From positions 2,108,001-2,172,000 of the forward strand of contig JALGAS010000002.1 in NCBI GenBank assembly GCA_023078685.1: DNA of 64,000 nt. The letters are read 5' to 3'. The first letter of the stretch is position 1, and every line of letters begins with the position of its first letter. The translations under genes were made by a program, and so were the position numbers. The DNA comes from Neopestalotiopsis rosae. Its lineage: Eukaryota; Ascomycota; Sordariomycetes; Amphisphaeriales; Sporocadaceae. The notes under the pieces were generated by a model. That model was given only the letters and a program-made list of their open reading frames with translations. It made no database searches and was not told where the DNA came from. Shown one piece after another: positions 33,162 to 45,151 of the stretch.

Positions 33162-35025
33162 AAAAGCTTCACGATCGTAAGCTTAAATTAAGTCTTAACT
33201 CGCTATTCTTAGGTCTCCATCGATTTTATACTCGATGCGATTAAAGTTGTATATTAGTTAGCTGACTTAGTCATTATTAATTAGCCGGATATTAGTTGCG
33301 AGGACGTTAATTTAACCGTCTTAGCTTAATCATTGAGTATTAACGTGAGACCCCGCCTTATTTACCATAACTATTTAAAGGTGCGAGAATAATAATGATT
33401 GCAGCTAGTTTAAATCTTCACGCCGAGGTTACTCAAGTACTACATAATACTTTTGCGCAGCGTAACAATCTCATCTAAGCGGGGAAGACCATGTGAGCCG
33501 CCACCTTCATATATTTAACCGGTACATGCAAAGGCATAACTTATAGCCTGAATTCAAAGCCCCGACGCTAAATTTTAACAGCCCGCGGCCCCTTCCCTTC
33601 CCATCACATCCGAGCAAGGACGTGGAGATCGGGGCACTGCGACTGTGCCATTTTCGCGCACCTAATGAACTTGATTTGCAGGTCTGGTGGTAAGGACCAC
33701 TCGTGTGTTATAATTCTAAGCTGGTTAGCCTATATTTCCGGGCGGCTTATAACCAGTAGGTAAGTATTCTGCTTACTAGTATAAGCATTTTTGAGCTAGG
33801 AAAGCAGCTTATTTTGCATAATACATTCATTAAAAGCGTCGAGGACAACCCACATGTCTCCAGATTCTTGGACTCAAATATCTGGCCTCGAGTGACTTCA
33901 CTGCTGCTGCATCTCGGTACGTCATGGGTAGAGCTGTGTGTATTCAGCTGCTCATCAACCGCGTTTGTGATGATGAGGTTGTCTATTGTCCCAACACGCA
34001 GTATGAAGGGTCCATCAAGGACATCTTCAAGAATGGAAACTGTGATATTCTCGGGGCAGGGATCATGATTATGGGCCATGGCTGCTACCTGAATCAAGTT
34101 GATGACCGACCCCTTAAAGGGCAAGGGGTAAGACATGAAGCTTCGCTCCTGATGGTGCACAATTGGGCAAAACAAGTGAGAACATGAGAGGCAAGAGGGC
34201 AAGCTAGAAAAACAGAACAAGCTGTATGTATGATGATGAGCAGAAGTCAGAGCCTTTCATCTCTCATTGGCAAATCTTCAGATGTAGTCGCATGGCGATG
34301 TGGTGATACAAATCAAGTGTCTCCTGTACACCTACACTGTTGTCCCAGATGCCCCTTTCAACTTCATAGAGTTTCCAAAGCAACCGCAATCTAGTACCAC
34401 AGTTTCGTAGCAGAAGAGACAAACAATGCCACCCAAGAGCTGTTGTCAACATCCTCAATAACCAAGGCGCTCATAGTCATTGGAGCAAGTCGCCGAAACT
34501 CAACGCGTGTGCCCATCAGAACCGGGTAGGAACAGAAGACCGAGCCGCGCCCTCAAAGTGCTCATGACCTTGGCAATAATCACAGGGGAGCTAGAGACGT
34601 GCAAAGGACATTGCTATATGGCGAAATGATGACTCAGATCTAGGAGCCTGGCCAATGGTGTTATTGCAATAGTACTTTTGATCAAGCTACTACGTCGAAT
34701 ATGTACCACTCTTAAGTCTAGAAGTTGACATTACAACTCTATCTCGATCACCGCCCGCACGTAGCTACTCTTTTGGTGTTGAGCGGAATCGTGCCGCCTC
34801 AATCAATTATGGCTCGCGTGGGCAATCGCCCACTCATGCAAGCGCCTATCAAAGCTAAAGCCTTCGTCTGTAAAGGCGTCATCGTGAACCAAAAATAAAA
34901 CGTACATTTCTCCCCAACTCCTCGGCTATACCTCAAAAATATCACAATCCTACACACGTAAATGCTAGCTTGGCTGCGACGCCTCATCTTCTTGGTCTAA
35001 GAGAAACATGTCGGCTCTCGGGCAT
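33162..35025. other. AT-rich intergenic region, possibly RIP-affected
   Basis: About 1.9 kb. The part at 33170-33470 is very rich in TTAA, TAAT and ATTA strings with few coding signals, as in RIP-mutated repeats. From 33750 to 34140 there is an open frame on the minus strand (listed separately). From 34260 to 34990 there are only short frames. No complete transposon was recognised. Confidence 0.45.
33747..34136 (-). CDS. Doubtful ORF, 129 aa, no recognised family
   Basis: An uninterrupted minus-strand frame from ATG 34136 to the stop at 33747. The stretch around ENITVSILEDVLDGPFILRV and DNLIITNAVDEQ looks protein-like, but no domain or homologue comes to mind. It could be the surviving exon of a decayed gene in this accessory block, or chance. 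Confidence 0.2.
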   Translation of the reverse strand: MSYPLPFKGSVINLIQVAAMAHNHDPCPENITVSILEDVLDGPFILRVGTIDNLIITNAVDEQLNTHSSTHDVPRCSSSEVTRGQIFESKNLETCGLSSTLLMNVLCKISCFPSSKMLILVSRILTYWL

Positions 35026-38025
35026 CTAGCCTTTGCGTCTTCTCTTGGCAGTGTTCTGCGATTCGGCGTCGGCAGCTGGCTGTTCACCATCATCCTCGAC
35101 GTTGCTCACGTCGCCGCCAGATACACTGACACCACGACTGACGCTGGTACGGCCAACCGTCGATGGTTGCGCATTGCGCTCAATCTCACTCCTCAGGTCG
35201 CTTAGCAGCTTCTCAACTTCGAGAAACATATTCCGGGTTTCTTTGACAATGCCATCCTCGTCTACCTCGTAGCCGACAGCTTCATCACTGTTATCCTCTG
35301 AGTCTGGCCTCACGAAAGAAGGACCAACCCCGCGGTCGGGATCTTGATTATACATGATTGAATTTGCAAACATGTGAACAAGCTCTCGCTCGAGCTGTGC
35401 AATATTGATAATGCCCTTGGGAGGAATTAAGTCAACCGAGATTGGAAGCCACACATTCATCGCGCTCGGGTCGAGATCCGGAAGGGTCTTTTCAAGAGCG
35501 TGTGCGGCTCTTTGACCACCGTTGATCGCCGAGCGGATACCTCTGAGATCTTGCGGGCGTAAAATGATGTCAGGATAGCCTGGCGCATCTCGCGGCTTGA
35601 TCGGAGCAGCAAACATATTCGCATGGCGATGACTCGTGACTTGTTCCAGGGCTGACTGACTGACTTTGTTGAACGAGCGAGTCCATAGCACGTGAGTGGG
35701 AGGCGCTGGTGGGCCACGGTTGACGGGTGAATCTTGCCTTTTACGCTTGTGGGCTGTGCGGTAACCAGCTCCATGCGTCTTGCTTGAACCAGCGTCATCT
35801 GCCTCGGTATCTCCGGCATCCTCAAAAGGTTTAGGTGTAGCCTCTTCATTTTTGATAAGACGACCTACATCCGGCTCTTCTGTAGATTCCTTGGTAGATG
35901 GCGGTTTCTGAACGCTTCTTGACAACCTGCTTGGCGCTTTGGGTATGGTTGCATCAACCTTTGCGATGGGCTTGCGCGTCTCCTTCTTGGGCCCTGGAGA
36001 AGTCTTGGGAAGAGTGGCTGGCGGGGGCGAGGGACTCAAAGGCTCATAGGCCGGACTTTGAGTATCAAAGTAACCGCTCACTTCCAGTCGAGGAGTTGAT
36101 GGTGTGGGTGTGGACGTCCATCTAGTACCGTAACCTCTCACCACATGAGACAAGACACTGGCAGAGACTGGCGTTTGAGGTTGAGATAATGGCTGACTTG
36201 GCTGAGCGGTTGAAGGAGGCGGCCTGACGACGGGACCAAGCGGTCGCGACGATTGTATTTGCTGCTGCTGCTGTGCCGCGCCCGGGATTTGTGCTCCCAA
36301 GTGGGGTGGTCGCTGAACATAAGGTTGCTGTGCCGGGCGTTGAGCAATTGGCGTTGACGGCAATGAATGCGTCTGCATGCTGGGGTGTTGTCCTGGCTGG
36401 CCCGGGGCAGCCAAAGGAGGTCGATGTCCAGCCGGTGGTCCAACCGGATATCCGCGACCAGCCGGATGAGGCTGTGAAGGCAAAACTTGTTGCCGCCCTC
36501 CGGGCTGTCCGGGTTGTCCTGGATGGTATTGAGCTTGCTGTGGGGCATATTGAGATGAAGGAATCGTAGGCGTATTGGCAGGCCCGCTGACGTTGACTGC
36601 TGGGTGCCGATACGGCTGCGCCTGCTGAATAGGTACATCTTGGTGAGGCTGGCGAGGCGGTGGAGGCGTCTGGCCAGCATTCTGTACAGGTCCTTGAGGC
36701 GGCACTAGTACAGGTTGAGCGTATGGGCCGTTGCCTGGAGTTGGTGTTCTGCCAGGCTGCATATGCTGCTGCATATGCGGTTGTGACGGTTGGCGGGTGC
36801 CATACTGGGCTTGAGGGTGCTGGTTGTGCTGTTGGTGTGGATGAGGGTGATGCGGATGTTGCGGTTGAGCATGTTGATGTTGATGTGGATGCGGATGTTG
36901 TTGAGGCCCAGTTTGCGGTTGGTTTTGGTATGATGGCGGTCTTGCAATCGGCTGGCCATTGTACGGAGGGTGCTGGGGATTGAAGGGTGGCTCCCACTTG
37001 TATGTTCCTGGTGTCTGGGGTTGCTGGAGCTGCTGTGGGCCATGCGGTGCCGGGCTTTGACTCTTAGGCATGCCATGGGGGCGTTGAAGTCCATCCGGAG
37101 TAGGAGGTTGTGGAGTTCCTGAACGCGGAGGAAGCGCATATGCCGGCGCTGCTTGGGGATGCTGCAGACCTGAAGGGGGAGCCGATGGAGGTCTGTTGAT
37201 GTTGCTCGGCCTGGGACTTTGCGTGACTTGGCGCACCTCGCCTGGCGGCCGTACTACAGTCGGAATCGGAGATGGAGAAGCTTGAGGTGGTTTGCGCTCC
37301 AGAGCGGGCTGCGAAGGTAACGGAGGCTGTGGAGCAGATCCAGGTTTGGCGATGCTTTGCGCTGGAGTAGCCGGGACGGGCACTGGTGTATGATTGGCGT
37401 GGCCATTCGGGCGGGGAGGCTGCACCGCTTTTGCGTCCACTACTGGCGGTGCTCCATTCGGTCTCGGAACATTTGGTGCTTGTCGCGGTACCGGGCTTGC
37501 TGCTGCTGCTGCTGCTGCCGCCGCCGCCGGTGCGACTGTCGCTGGAGGAATAGACTGCGGTCGCGGCGGTGCTTCCAGCTCCTTGATCTCGTGCTCGAGT
37601 CTGTCGATAGCATCCTCATCTTCCCGGATCAGACGTATTATATGTTCCTGATACTTGGCATGGAGCTTGTCGACAAGCTGCGGGAGCTTATCCCTGTGTG
37701 CCTGTATGTCCTTGAGCGCCGACAATGATGGGCTCGGCAGCTTTCGTTTTCTACTCGTTGGCGACAGATTCCCTCCATTGGCGGCCTTATCATCGGCCCC
37801 ATGCTCGCGCAATTGATCCTCGCGAACAAGGCGATGGGCAAGCTGCTCGAGCTTCTCCGGGCTCAACCTTTCAGCATTATAGCTATCTTGGAGGTTGATG
37901 TAGCCGTTTTGTTTGAGCTCGTCGGAAATGCGCAGGAAGGCCTCGGCGGCGATGCCGTACTTGGCTAATAGTTGGAAGAGGAATAACGATTCAATAGGCG
38001 TGTTTTCGGTCGCCGTGTGATTCAT
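35026..38025 (-). CDS. Bromodomain-containing protein, Brd8/Bdc1-like (NuA4 complex subunit candidate)
   Basis: Single long ORF, 999 aa from the ATG at 38025; the frame stays open upstream but with only GTG. N-terminal residues 1-60 (TENTPIESLFLFQLLAKYG) and the helical segment LSALKDIQAHRDKL to EHEIKELE precede a roughly 400-residue disordered region extremely rich in Pro, Gln and His. The C-terminal third contains a divergent bromodomain (about 770-910): HRHANMFAAPIKPRDAPGY, IILRPQDLRGIRSAI, then after an insertion ERELVHMFANSIMYNQDPD, with the acetyl-lysine-contacting Asn region present. Brd8-type bromodomains occur in NuA4/TIP60 acetyltransferase complexes, where the protein would tether acetylated histone tails in the nucleus. 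The tail ends in a KRRRKG basic signal. The Brd8/Bdc1 identity is inferred from domain order. Confidence 0.8.
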   Translation of the reverse strand: MNHTATENTPIESLFLFQLLAKYGIAAEAFLRISDELKQNGYINLQDSYNAERLSPEKLEQLAHRLVREDQLREHGADDKAANGGNLSPTSRKRKLPSPSLSALKDIQAHRDKLPQLVDKLHAKYQEHIIRLIREDEDAIDRLEHEIKELEAPPRPQSIPPATVAPAAAAAAAAAASPVPRQAPNVPRPNGAPPVVDAKAVQPPRPNGHANHTPVPVPATPAQSIAKPGSAPQPPLPSQPALERKPPQASPSPIPTVVRPPGEVRQVTQSPRPSNINRPPSAPPSGLQHPQAAPAYALPPRSGTPQPPTPDGLQRPHGMPKSQSPAPHGPQQLQQPQTPGTYKWEPPFNPQHPPYNGQPIARPPSYQNQPQTGPQQHPHPHQHQHAQPQHPHHPHPHQQHNQHPQAQYGTRQPSQPHMQQHMQPGRTPTPGNGPYAQPVLVPPQGPVQNAGQTPPPPRQPHQDVPIQQAQPYRHPAVNVSGPANTPTIPSSQYAPQQAQYHPGQPGQPGGRQQVLPSQPHPAGRGYPVGPPAGHRPPLAAPGQPGQHPSMQTHSLPSTPIAQRPAQQPYVQRPPHLGAQIPGAAQQQQQIQSSRPLGPVVRPPPSTAQPSQPLSQPQTPVSASVLSHVVRGYGTRWTSTPTPSTPRLEVSGYFDTQSPAYEPLSPSPPPATLPKTSPGPKKETRKPIAKVDATIPKAPSRLSRSVQKPPSTKESTEEPDVGRLIKNEEATPKPFEDAGDTEADDAGSSKTHGAGYRTAHKRKRQDSPVNRGPPAPPTHVLWTRSFNKVSQSALEQVTSHRHANMFAAPIKPRDAPGYPDIILRPQDLRGIRSAINGGQRAAHALEKTLPDLDPSAMNVWLPISVDLIPPKGIINIAQLERELVHMFANSIMYNQDPDRGVGPSFVRPDSEDNSDEAVGYEVDEDGIVKETRNMFLEVEKLLSDLRSEIERNAQPSTVGRTSVSRGVSVSGGDVSNVEDDGEQPAADAESQNTAKRRRKG

Positions 38026-38096
38026 GCCACGAAAAACACCTCGCGAGTGGTCGGGAGGACCGTCGCGTCGTTGCAAGAGGTGAACCGGCGCCACGT

Positions 38097-38179
38097 CTAC
38101 AGGTGATGGTCAGTGCCTGGCAGGAAGGGAGAGCGACAAAGCCATCCAAAACGCGATGAAACGCGGGGAAGAGACGTAC
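38097..38179 (-). other. Probable 5'-UTR intron of the bromodomain gene
   Basis: On the minus strand a GTACGT donor at 38179 and an acceptor CTGTAG ending at 38097, with a CTGAC branch-like string, define an 83-base intron. It lies upstream of the ATG at 38025, so it would be in the leader. Translation upstream of the acceptor meets a stop without an ATG, supporting a leader rather than a coding exon. Confidence 0.5.
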
Positions 38180-41100
38180 TGAAAGGCTGGATCGCAATCA
38201 CGGGGGTCTATTAAGCCTGATCCGATGACTTCCCCTATGAAATCGCGTCGTGGTCGGCCGTATCGACGATGAGGTTGGTGATGCTGGATTGCGCTGGTCT
38301 ATGAATCGTCACGTGATCGCAGTGTCCGGATGGCAGAATTTTCAAAGGCGCGTCAGGAATGCGATGTTTCGCGGGGGGATTGATGGCAAGTTTGACCACG
38401 CAGTGATCAAGCGTGCAGCCATGCAACCTTAGTTAGCTACTCGTTAGGCTAGACTACCTACCTTATCTACGTGCAAGCTAGGCCACGTTGGGGGAGCTCC
38501 AAAGCCCAAGCCAATGACAAGTGTAAGCCCATGGTTTTTGCTGTCATGTACAAATATATCATACGTACGTCTAACGGCATTATTACAGCTATATCTTTGC
38601 ACGCAAACTGGTCATTGGGACATTTGCTTTTAGATGTCTGATAGTTATACTGCGCAGACATTTTTGATAAATTAAGAATTTGGTTAACCTTGCAGCTTCG
38701 CTGGAGGATAATTGACACAGCGAGAGTTGATGGGTTTATGAACGTTGAACCAGTCATAACGCGGCATGAAACGATGATCCTAGAAGCTACCAATCAATAG
38801 TTTCTCCTCCAGCAAGCGGTATGTGAATTCAAACGAAGGACCATATACCGAAGTGCTTTTTAGAGTCAGAGTCGGTTCAAGTATGGAGTAAGCAAGTTGG
38901 CAAGTAAACATGCCTTTGCGCACAGGATCAAGGTTCTTGGAAAGCTTAGGCCATGAACTATCAGATGGACAGAGCACCAAGTGCCCCAATGCCAAACAAT
39001 TCAAGGTTGAAAGACGCACAGACGAACAGGTTGCGAGGGCCCATCGTAGATCTCATAGCAAGCACAACTTATGGTGAGCCTTTATACAATAGTGAATGTA
39101 GCCATTCACATATATTGTTTGACTGGCAAAGATGCAGGGCTGTCCCGTCCTATGGTATACCCAATCAGCAATCAACTCAAGCCGGAACCCTAAAAAATTG
39201 ATGTCCAGGATCGTTGGTACGTATGATAGGTCGAACTGTGGTCTACTTTTGTTTTGTCTGAAGTCAAGTTCTTCCATGGCGCACATCCTGCCCAGAACAA
39301 GTCTTCAAGGTCCAGCATCCTTGGGGAGTTCGACGATCCCCGCGTCGAACGATAAGTTTCATTGGACAATGGCTCTTGTTGAACTGTTGTGCTAGCGGTG
39401 CCGTACCTCGAACACGTCAAGATAGGTGCAGAAGAGCCACCAAGCCATGGGGAAGACCTGAAACTCATGCAGACTGTCATGTCATCCATCAAAAAAACGG
39501 ATACGTACTACTACAGTAGATATAAGCTGACTTGGCGTATATTCTATAATAAGAGCTCACTTCGTTTTCCTTTTTCAGGTGTTCCTCTCTTGGAGAACTC
39601 ATGTCCACCCATTTGCCGGAAGCCGACAATTGCTGAAACAATTTCCTGCGTCCCTCGCGTCTAATAAGTGGCTTGCAGCTTATGGCTTCCGTCATTCTCA
39701 CATGCATTGACGGCCCTGATGAGGGGGAGACAGGTCCATCTCCTGTGGCCTGGGGTTAAACTCTGGGGGCTAGAGGGTTTGTTTGAAGCATGATTCTACT
39801 AACGCCTCCCAGTAGTAGTATAGAGTAACCTGAGGGGCAGGAATCTGCTACGAAACGAAAAGATAGTATGGAGTAAGTATAGTCATCATTTTTGCGAGAC
39901 CTGGTGTTCGGACACCGAAGTTGAACCAGCCTGTGACGTGATGATGTTGCATTTGCGGCATTGGAAAGCCCTGATCTGTCCGGGACATGTCCTCATAGAG
40001 CACTTGCTGTAATGCTGCGCACGCATGTCGGCCAGGCCAATGTCAGAATTTTTGGTGGCATTGAGTTTATTTTTAGCCCCCCAGGCACCGTCATGTATGT
40101 AGGTCGGTAGGTACGGCGACGTAGATAGATACTTGGAGTATGCAGGCCAGCATGACGGTTGGTAATGGAGTCGAGCATGTGCGGCTGACTACAGACTACA
40201 GCTACAGCGCTGGCGCCTCAAAACACGTGCGCTTACTTTGGTCTGCTGTCAACGATCAGGGCCTATCGTCACAAGGATGGGGGATGCCCCCGGTCACAGG
40301 GTGTGTCCAGCGGTCACCGCCTCTACGGCTGGCATTACCATCTTGGTCACAGCCTTGTGGCTACTGTTCTTCTCGGGAACAAACAGGGTGTGAGAGAAAG
40401 TGAAAGCAAAGAAGTAGAACAAGAAAGACAAGAAGCAGTAGCGAGAATTGCAAATCGAAGGACCCGGTTACGATCTATGTTCTGGTGTAGTATAGCAGAT
40501 ACGATAGTCCATTAATACATTAATGAAGAGGATCTGGAGACTGGCTCATCAATTAAAGCCGCCAAGACAGCTCCAAAAAATCACGGGACCTGGCAGCCCG
40601 CAGCGGGGCCTGATCCCCCTCAAGCGCATTGCTGTGGAATATCTGTGTGATGATATTAATCAAACTTGACTTTATCATGCGTTAGTCCGGGATTGACGAT
40701 GACGGCATAAAACGCCCGGCGAATCAAGCTGACAAGAGCATCAGAATTCTCTTTTGCTTCTTCGTCTGCCGCCCCGGATATCGGCTGAGGCTAGCGAGTT
40801 GTCGACTGTCTTGATGGCCAACCGACTTGATGATGGGGCCCTATACGGACTATCAAATTGAGAGACGGATGCGAGCGATTAATGATCGCATGGAGGTGAG
40901 TGAGTGGATTGCAGAGGGACACTTGACTTGTCCATCAATCCTAGAGGGGTCTGCCTGTGTTGGCCCAGGGAAGCCGGCACGAAGTCGAACCCAGGCATTC
41001 TCCTGGCTGATTTGGATCATCTCCTGCTAGCGGCGGACTATGCTCATTTCGAATGTTTCGATTTCCAATTGACGGGACCCTTCGATATGCTAAAAGAATC

Positions 41101-42540
41101 TAGCGTCATGTCTTGTACAAAGTCATAATAGTAAGTCCAGTCTTGATAGATGTACGTACGCGCCAGATGAATACTATGCGATGGTCTAATGTAGTGTACA
41201 TTGATCATACCCAGGTGTAGGGTAGTTTTGGGTAGTGTAGTTCGTGGCCCCGGGAGTTTCCAGGGGCTAGCAAGCCAGTGTTCTAAAGCATATCTCAAAT
41301 CAATTAATCAATGACCGGCGACCTCGAGAAGCTCATTCCTCCTCCGTCCAGATGGATGTCGGTAGCTGTAGTTGTCTTACACGGTCCAACAGTGTTGTAC
41401 AGTTGACTTGTCTTTTATCGTGTCTACTGCCTCAATCATCATGTCCGTACGCTCAGCTGGTCACAACTTTGTAGGCGTTGCCCGAAGGGAATTGTCATTG
41501 CCCAATACCATACGTCTACTAGCAGCATCGTCATGAGATAGATTGCTCATATTGTTGCTCGCGTTCCGTCATACTGTATAATACAGTTCCCCCAGCAGCA
41601 CCCTAATAATTGTTGCTTCGGGCAGACACGAGCATCGGCAATCAATCAGCAGCCAACCCGTACATGGTTCGCATGATCGAATTTCCTTCTGCCGACGCAA
41701 CTCGTGAAAAGAAAAAGGTTGTAACAATCTGTTTCAGACGTCTTGTCCGAAATTGGAGTATGCCCAAGGTCAAGTCAGGCCCAGGATTCGAGGTTTCCAC
41801 ATGCCTACTCGCAGACTCAATCTACTGCTGAATGAGAGGTAGTACAGTACATTTGTATACCCTGTAGTTCCAGCTGGTTCGAGGTATCTACGCTCGTAAA
41901 CGCCTGCTGCTGGGGAAAAGTTGGAAGCCTGACACCCCCCTTTTCCCATCCTCCTCCCCCAGGGTCGGTTGAGTCGGTCAGCTGCTTTTGCCTTGCCTTG
42001 CAGCTCTGCTACACCCGCTTGCTACTGCTTCGTTGCTGCTGTTACCGCCGCTTTTCTGGGGCCCCTCCATTAATGGGATGGCCTGTCGCTGGGCTGGTTG
42101 TCTGACCGATTACCCTACCTGCTTGTACTTCGTAGGCTTGGCCTGAGTTGCGACCATTCCCTAGTTAGCGAGCCCCTGCCTCTAAACAGGAACTGAACCC
42201 ATACCACTACTTCGTCCTTCCCGCCGACTTACTGCTGGGCCCCATAACATTAAAGTACCCCCCCACGACCACACTGCAAAGCTCCAAGAAGTCTCCAGTA
42301 CCTTTCGTGCCCCGGTGCAGTCTTGCCTCAAGTCACAACCCACTAATACTACTACTACCACCACCACTTGCTCTTCTGCCTCGACTTCTCTCTCTCCCTC
42401 TCTCTTCTCATTCTTCTCTCTGCTACTACTCTTGTCTGCTTACCTTTTGCCTTGCATTGCCTTGCCTTGCGGCTACCAAATACATTACGTTGCATCTTCA
42501 TCATTGTCTCGTCTCCTCCCAGACGCCCCAATCCGCCAAA
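38180..42540. other. 4.4-kb gene-poor region
   Basis: The longest gene-free stretch. Frames are short and interrupted on both strands. A minus-strand cluster at about 38780-39490 has some protein-like pieces but no assembled gene. Near 40280-40320 are short GC-rich inverted strings. The last 250 bases (42290-42540) are a CT-rich leader of the gene at 42541. No tRNA or transposase signal was found. Confidence 0.4.
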
Positions 42541-43385
42541 ATGTCCCGAGTTCAAGATACCGCTACTATTCACCGAACCGACGATGAGCTCGATCGTGAC
42601 TGGAAGCCAAATGGCCGTCGTCCTCAGTCGTGAGTGGCCCTGTACATTGATCGCCCGGCCCAATTCTGCACCCAAATATACTCGTTTTTTGTCTGAAAAT
42701 GGCACGCGACGAGTAGGGGGGTTGCAGTTATAGGCTCTTAGAGAATGCAGGGACACACACGGCTAACCAGCATTGACTCCAACAGCACAGTTGCCCGCTC
42801 CTTTAGCGCGGAGTTGATGGACATCTTCCGCATTGAGAACAGTCTTACCGACCTCGACGACAAAGTGGACAAGAAGTGAGAAACCCGAAAGCAACTGCCA
42901 AAAACCAAACAGAAAAATAAGAAAAATAAGATCGCAACTTCTTGGTACCGTTGCTAACGCCCAAATCGCAACTTTTTTGCAGGAAGCAGGAAGTAAACTC
43001 ACAAACATCTGAGCTCGAGGCTCTCGAGCGCCGCATTCGCGAAATGGAGGAGCGCCTGAACCGCAACAAGGCCCCCGCCACAACCGGGGCCAGCGCCGGG
43101 ACTCAGCAGCACTTACCGGTCCGCCAGCAAGGAGCCCCGGCGCCCGCCCAGAGAACATCTCGTCCAGGTACGGCCAAAGCCCAGCAGCCAGCTCCTCTCC
43201 ACGGAGGCGCCATGCCGCCCACTCCCACAGCCAGCGAAGGTGAATACGAACTCGTCCCCGAGCCACGCCATCCCAACAACCTGTCCTCCTCTACCCATAC
43301 ATACAATGACTCTGAGAGTGGCCTCGAGACTCGAAGCTTTGCTGACATGGTGATTGTCTCTAAAGATGGTGATCACGACTCGTAA
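42541..43385 (+). CDS. Small coiled-coil protein of unknown function
   Basis: Three exons: 42541-42629, 42786-42875 and 42983-43385 (donors GTGAGT and GTGAGA, acceptors CAG), giving 193 aa. The N-terminus is charged (DDELDRDWKPNGRR). Exon 2 encodes an amphipathic helix (AELMDIFRIENSLTDLDDKV) and exon 3 opens with a coiled coil (SELEALERRIREMEERLNR, about residues 67-86). The C-terminal half is Ala/Pro/Gln-rich, then acidic and Ser-rich, ending DGDHDS. It has no membrane or export signal. Introns at codon phase 2 with good signals make the model solid. It may be an adaptor or scaffold, but I recognise no family. Confidence 0.7.
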
Positions 43386-45151
43386 TCTATTGTCGGCGCG
43401 ACAAGAGTGGCTATACGGGCTCTTGTGTAAAGGAGATGTTTGAGAAGATTTGGACCACCGCATCAGATTGCTAGGCATGCGAAATACGGCAAAGCGACAC
43501 CCAGGGAACCGAAGCAACATTTCACAACTTTGCGCTTCACGAAAGACGGTCGCCGAAAGTCGCAGGCTCAAGCGAGAATGAAGGCGAAAATCAACCGAAT
43601 TGGGACCCCATCAACTCTGCATCATCGGCACAACGGACTACTAGTCAAGCAGACACCGGTCAAAGATTTACGAAAAAACCACCAGGAGGACCAAACCCAC
43701 CCCTGAACCACAGCTCCCGATAAATGGGAGCACAACACTTATAGATACCCTCGCTCAGAGATTGGAAGCGGACAAACCAACGAGCCCAATCCCTCCCGAC
43801 TCCCGGCGTTTTCTGGCGTCACCTCACAAATTTCTCGACGAACCGCACCAGGGACCAGATTTATTTATTTATTTTTTGCATGATTTATCGGATTTTTAGA
43901 GACCAACGACGGATGCGAAGGAAGTTTCCTTCTTGCATCGGCATTGACAATGGCATGGTATTATGTACGCGAAAAGACAAGGCTCGCAAGACTGAGTGAG
44001 GCTTTGTACAAATGAAAGAGCAGCACGACGGAGAGGGACGATGAATCAAGAGGCAGATGATTTTTTGATGGCAATTGATTTGCTTATCGAGGAGTGAAAT
44101 TAACATAGATATTATACCATTGAGTGTCTTTTTTTGAGCTTTGCTTTCACTACTCTACTGTTACCGCGCAATTTGGGAAGTCTGTAACTCGAATGAGCAG
44201 TCTTTGATCTGCGATCCTTGTGGCAAAAAAAGGATCCGCATGTACTCGAGTACATATTTCGAGGATTATGTAAAAAGACAAATCGACCTTCTATGGATGC
44301 ATGGATCCATGAAGAAAGGAACTCGGCGAATCGGCGTGCCATCACACGATTCAGCTCACGGCCTAGTATTTCCCGACATCAACAGAGAGTCATAGGATCT
44401 CAACAATTCGTTCTTCTCAACATCATTGGCTTGAGAGCTAGTAATTGAGCTTTAAACGCAAGGAATCGGATATAATGGAGGGGTTCAAAGACGGGGCTTG
44501 ACCCATCAAGGGGAATGGATCTTGGTTTTCTTGCTTGTTGCAAAAGGGAGCCGGCTAAACTCTGAACTTTGACGGCTCCATGGATCCCGCCTGTCCTAAT
44601 CGATGACAGTCTGAGACGGAACTCTGCTTGGAGAACGACGCCGGGTAGGTTCAGGGCCCGCTAAGGACGAATCTTAGATCTTTTTCATGACTTTGGATAG
44701 AAAAAGACGGGACGTGGCTTGTAAGTGGGAAACAAGTCTGAGCAGTATCGCCAGGTCAGCGTCAGCACCTTGACTCAGGTGCCCCATCCCTGAAGACTGC
44801 AGGAGACGGCACGTCACTATTTATACTCATATGCAAAGGTTGACTCAGATCTGTAGTATTGATCTAGAAGCAAACTAATCTAGGTCTCTAGTCTAGAGCG
44901 GCCGCTTCATCCATACTCAAATACACTAGGCACTCAGTCTCTTGAGACCTTTCAGTTTTTCCCTTTTTTGCAAATAGACGAATTGCGACAAAACGGCATC
45001 TGACACCAGCAAATGGTTTATTAGGGGTAGACAGTTATGTGCCTGGGAAACAATCCACCAAGAAGGATTAGCAGTCGTTCAGCATCTCTCAGCTTTCCTG
45101 CCGTGAAAAGAAGACAGTGAGGCAATGGATGTGACGTAAAACTCAGTGTCC
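43386..45151. other. Intergenic region (convergent genes)
   Basis: About 1.8 kb between convergent genes. A short AT-rich patch lies near 43858-43880. Only short frames; no RNA gene or repeat is seen. A NotI-like GCGGCCGC occurs near 44898. Confidence 0.4.

Noticed and set aside
40975..41000. B-box-like GGGTTCGAC string on the minus strand
   Set aside because: No matching stem and no A box at a suitable distance.
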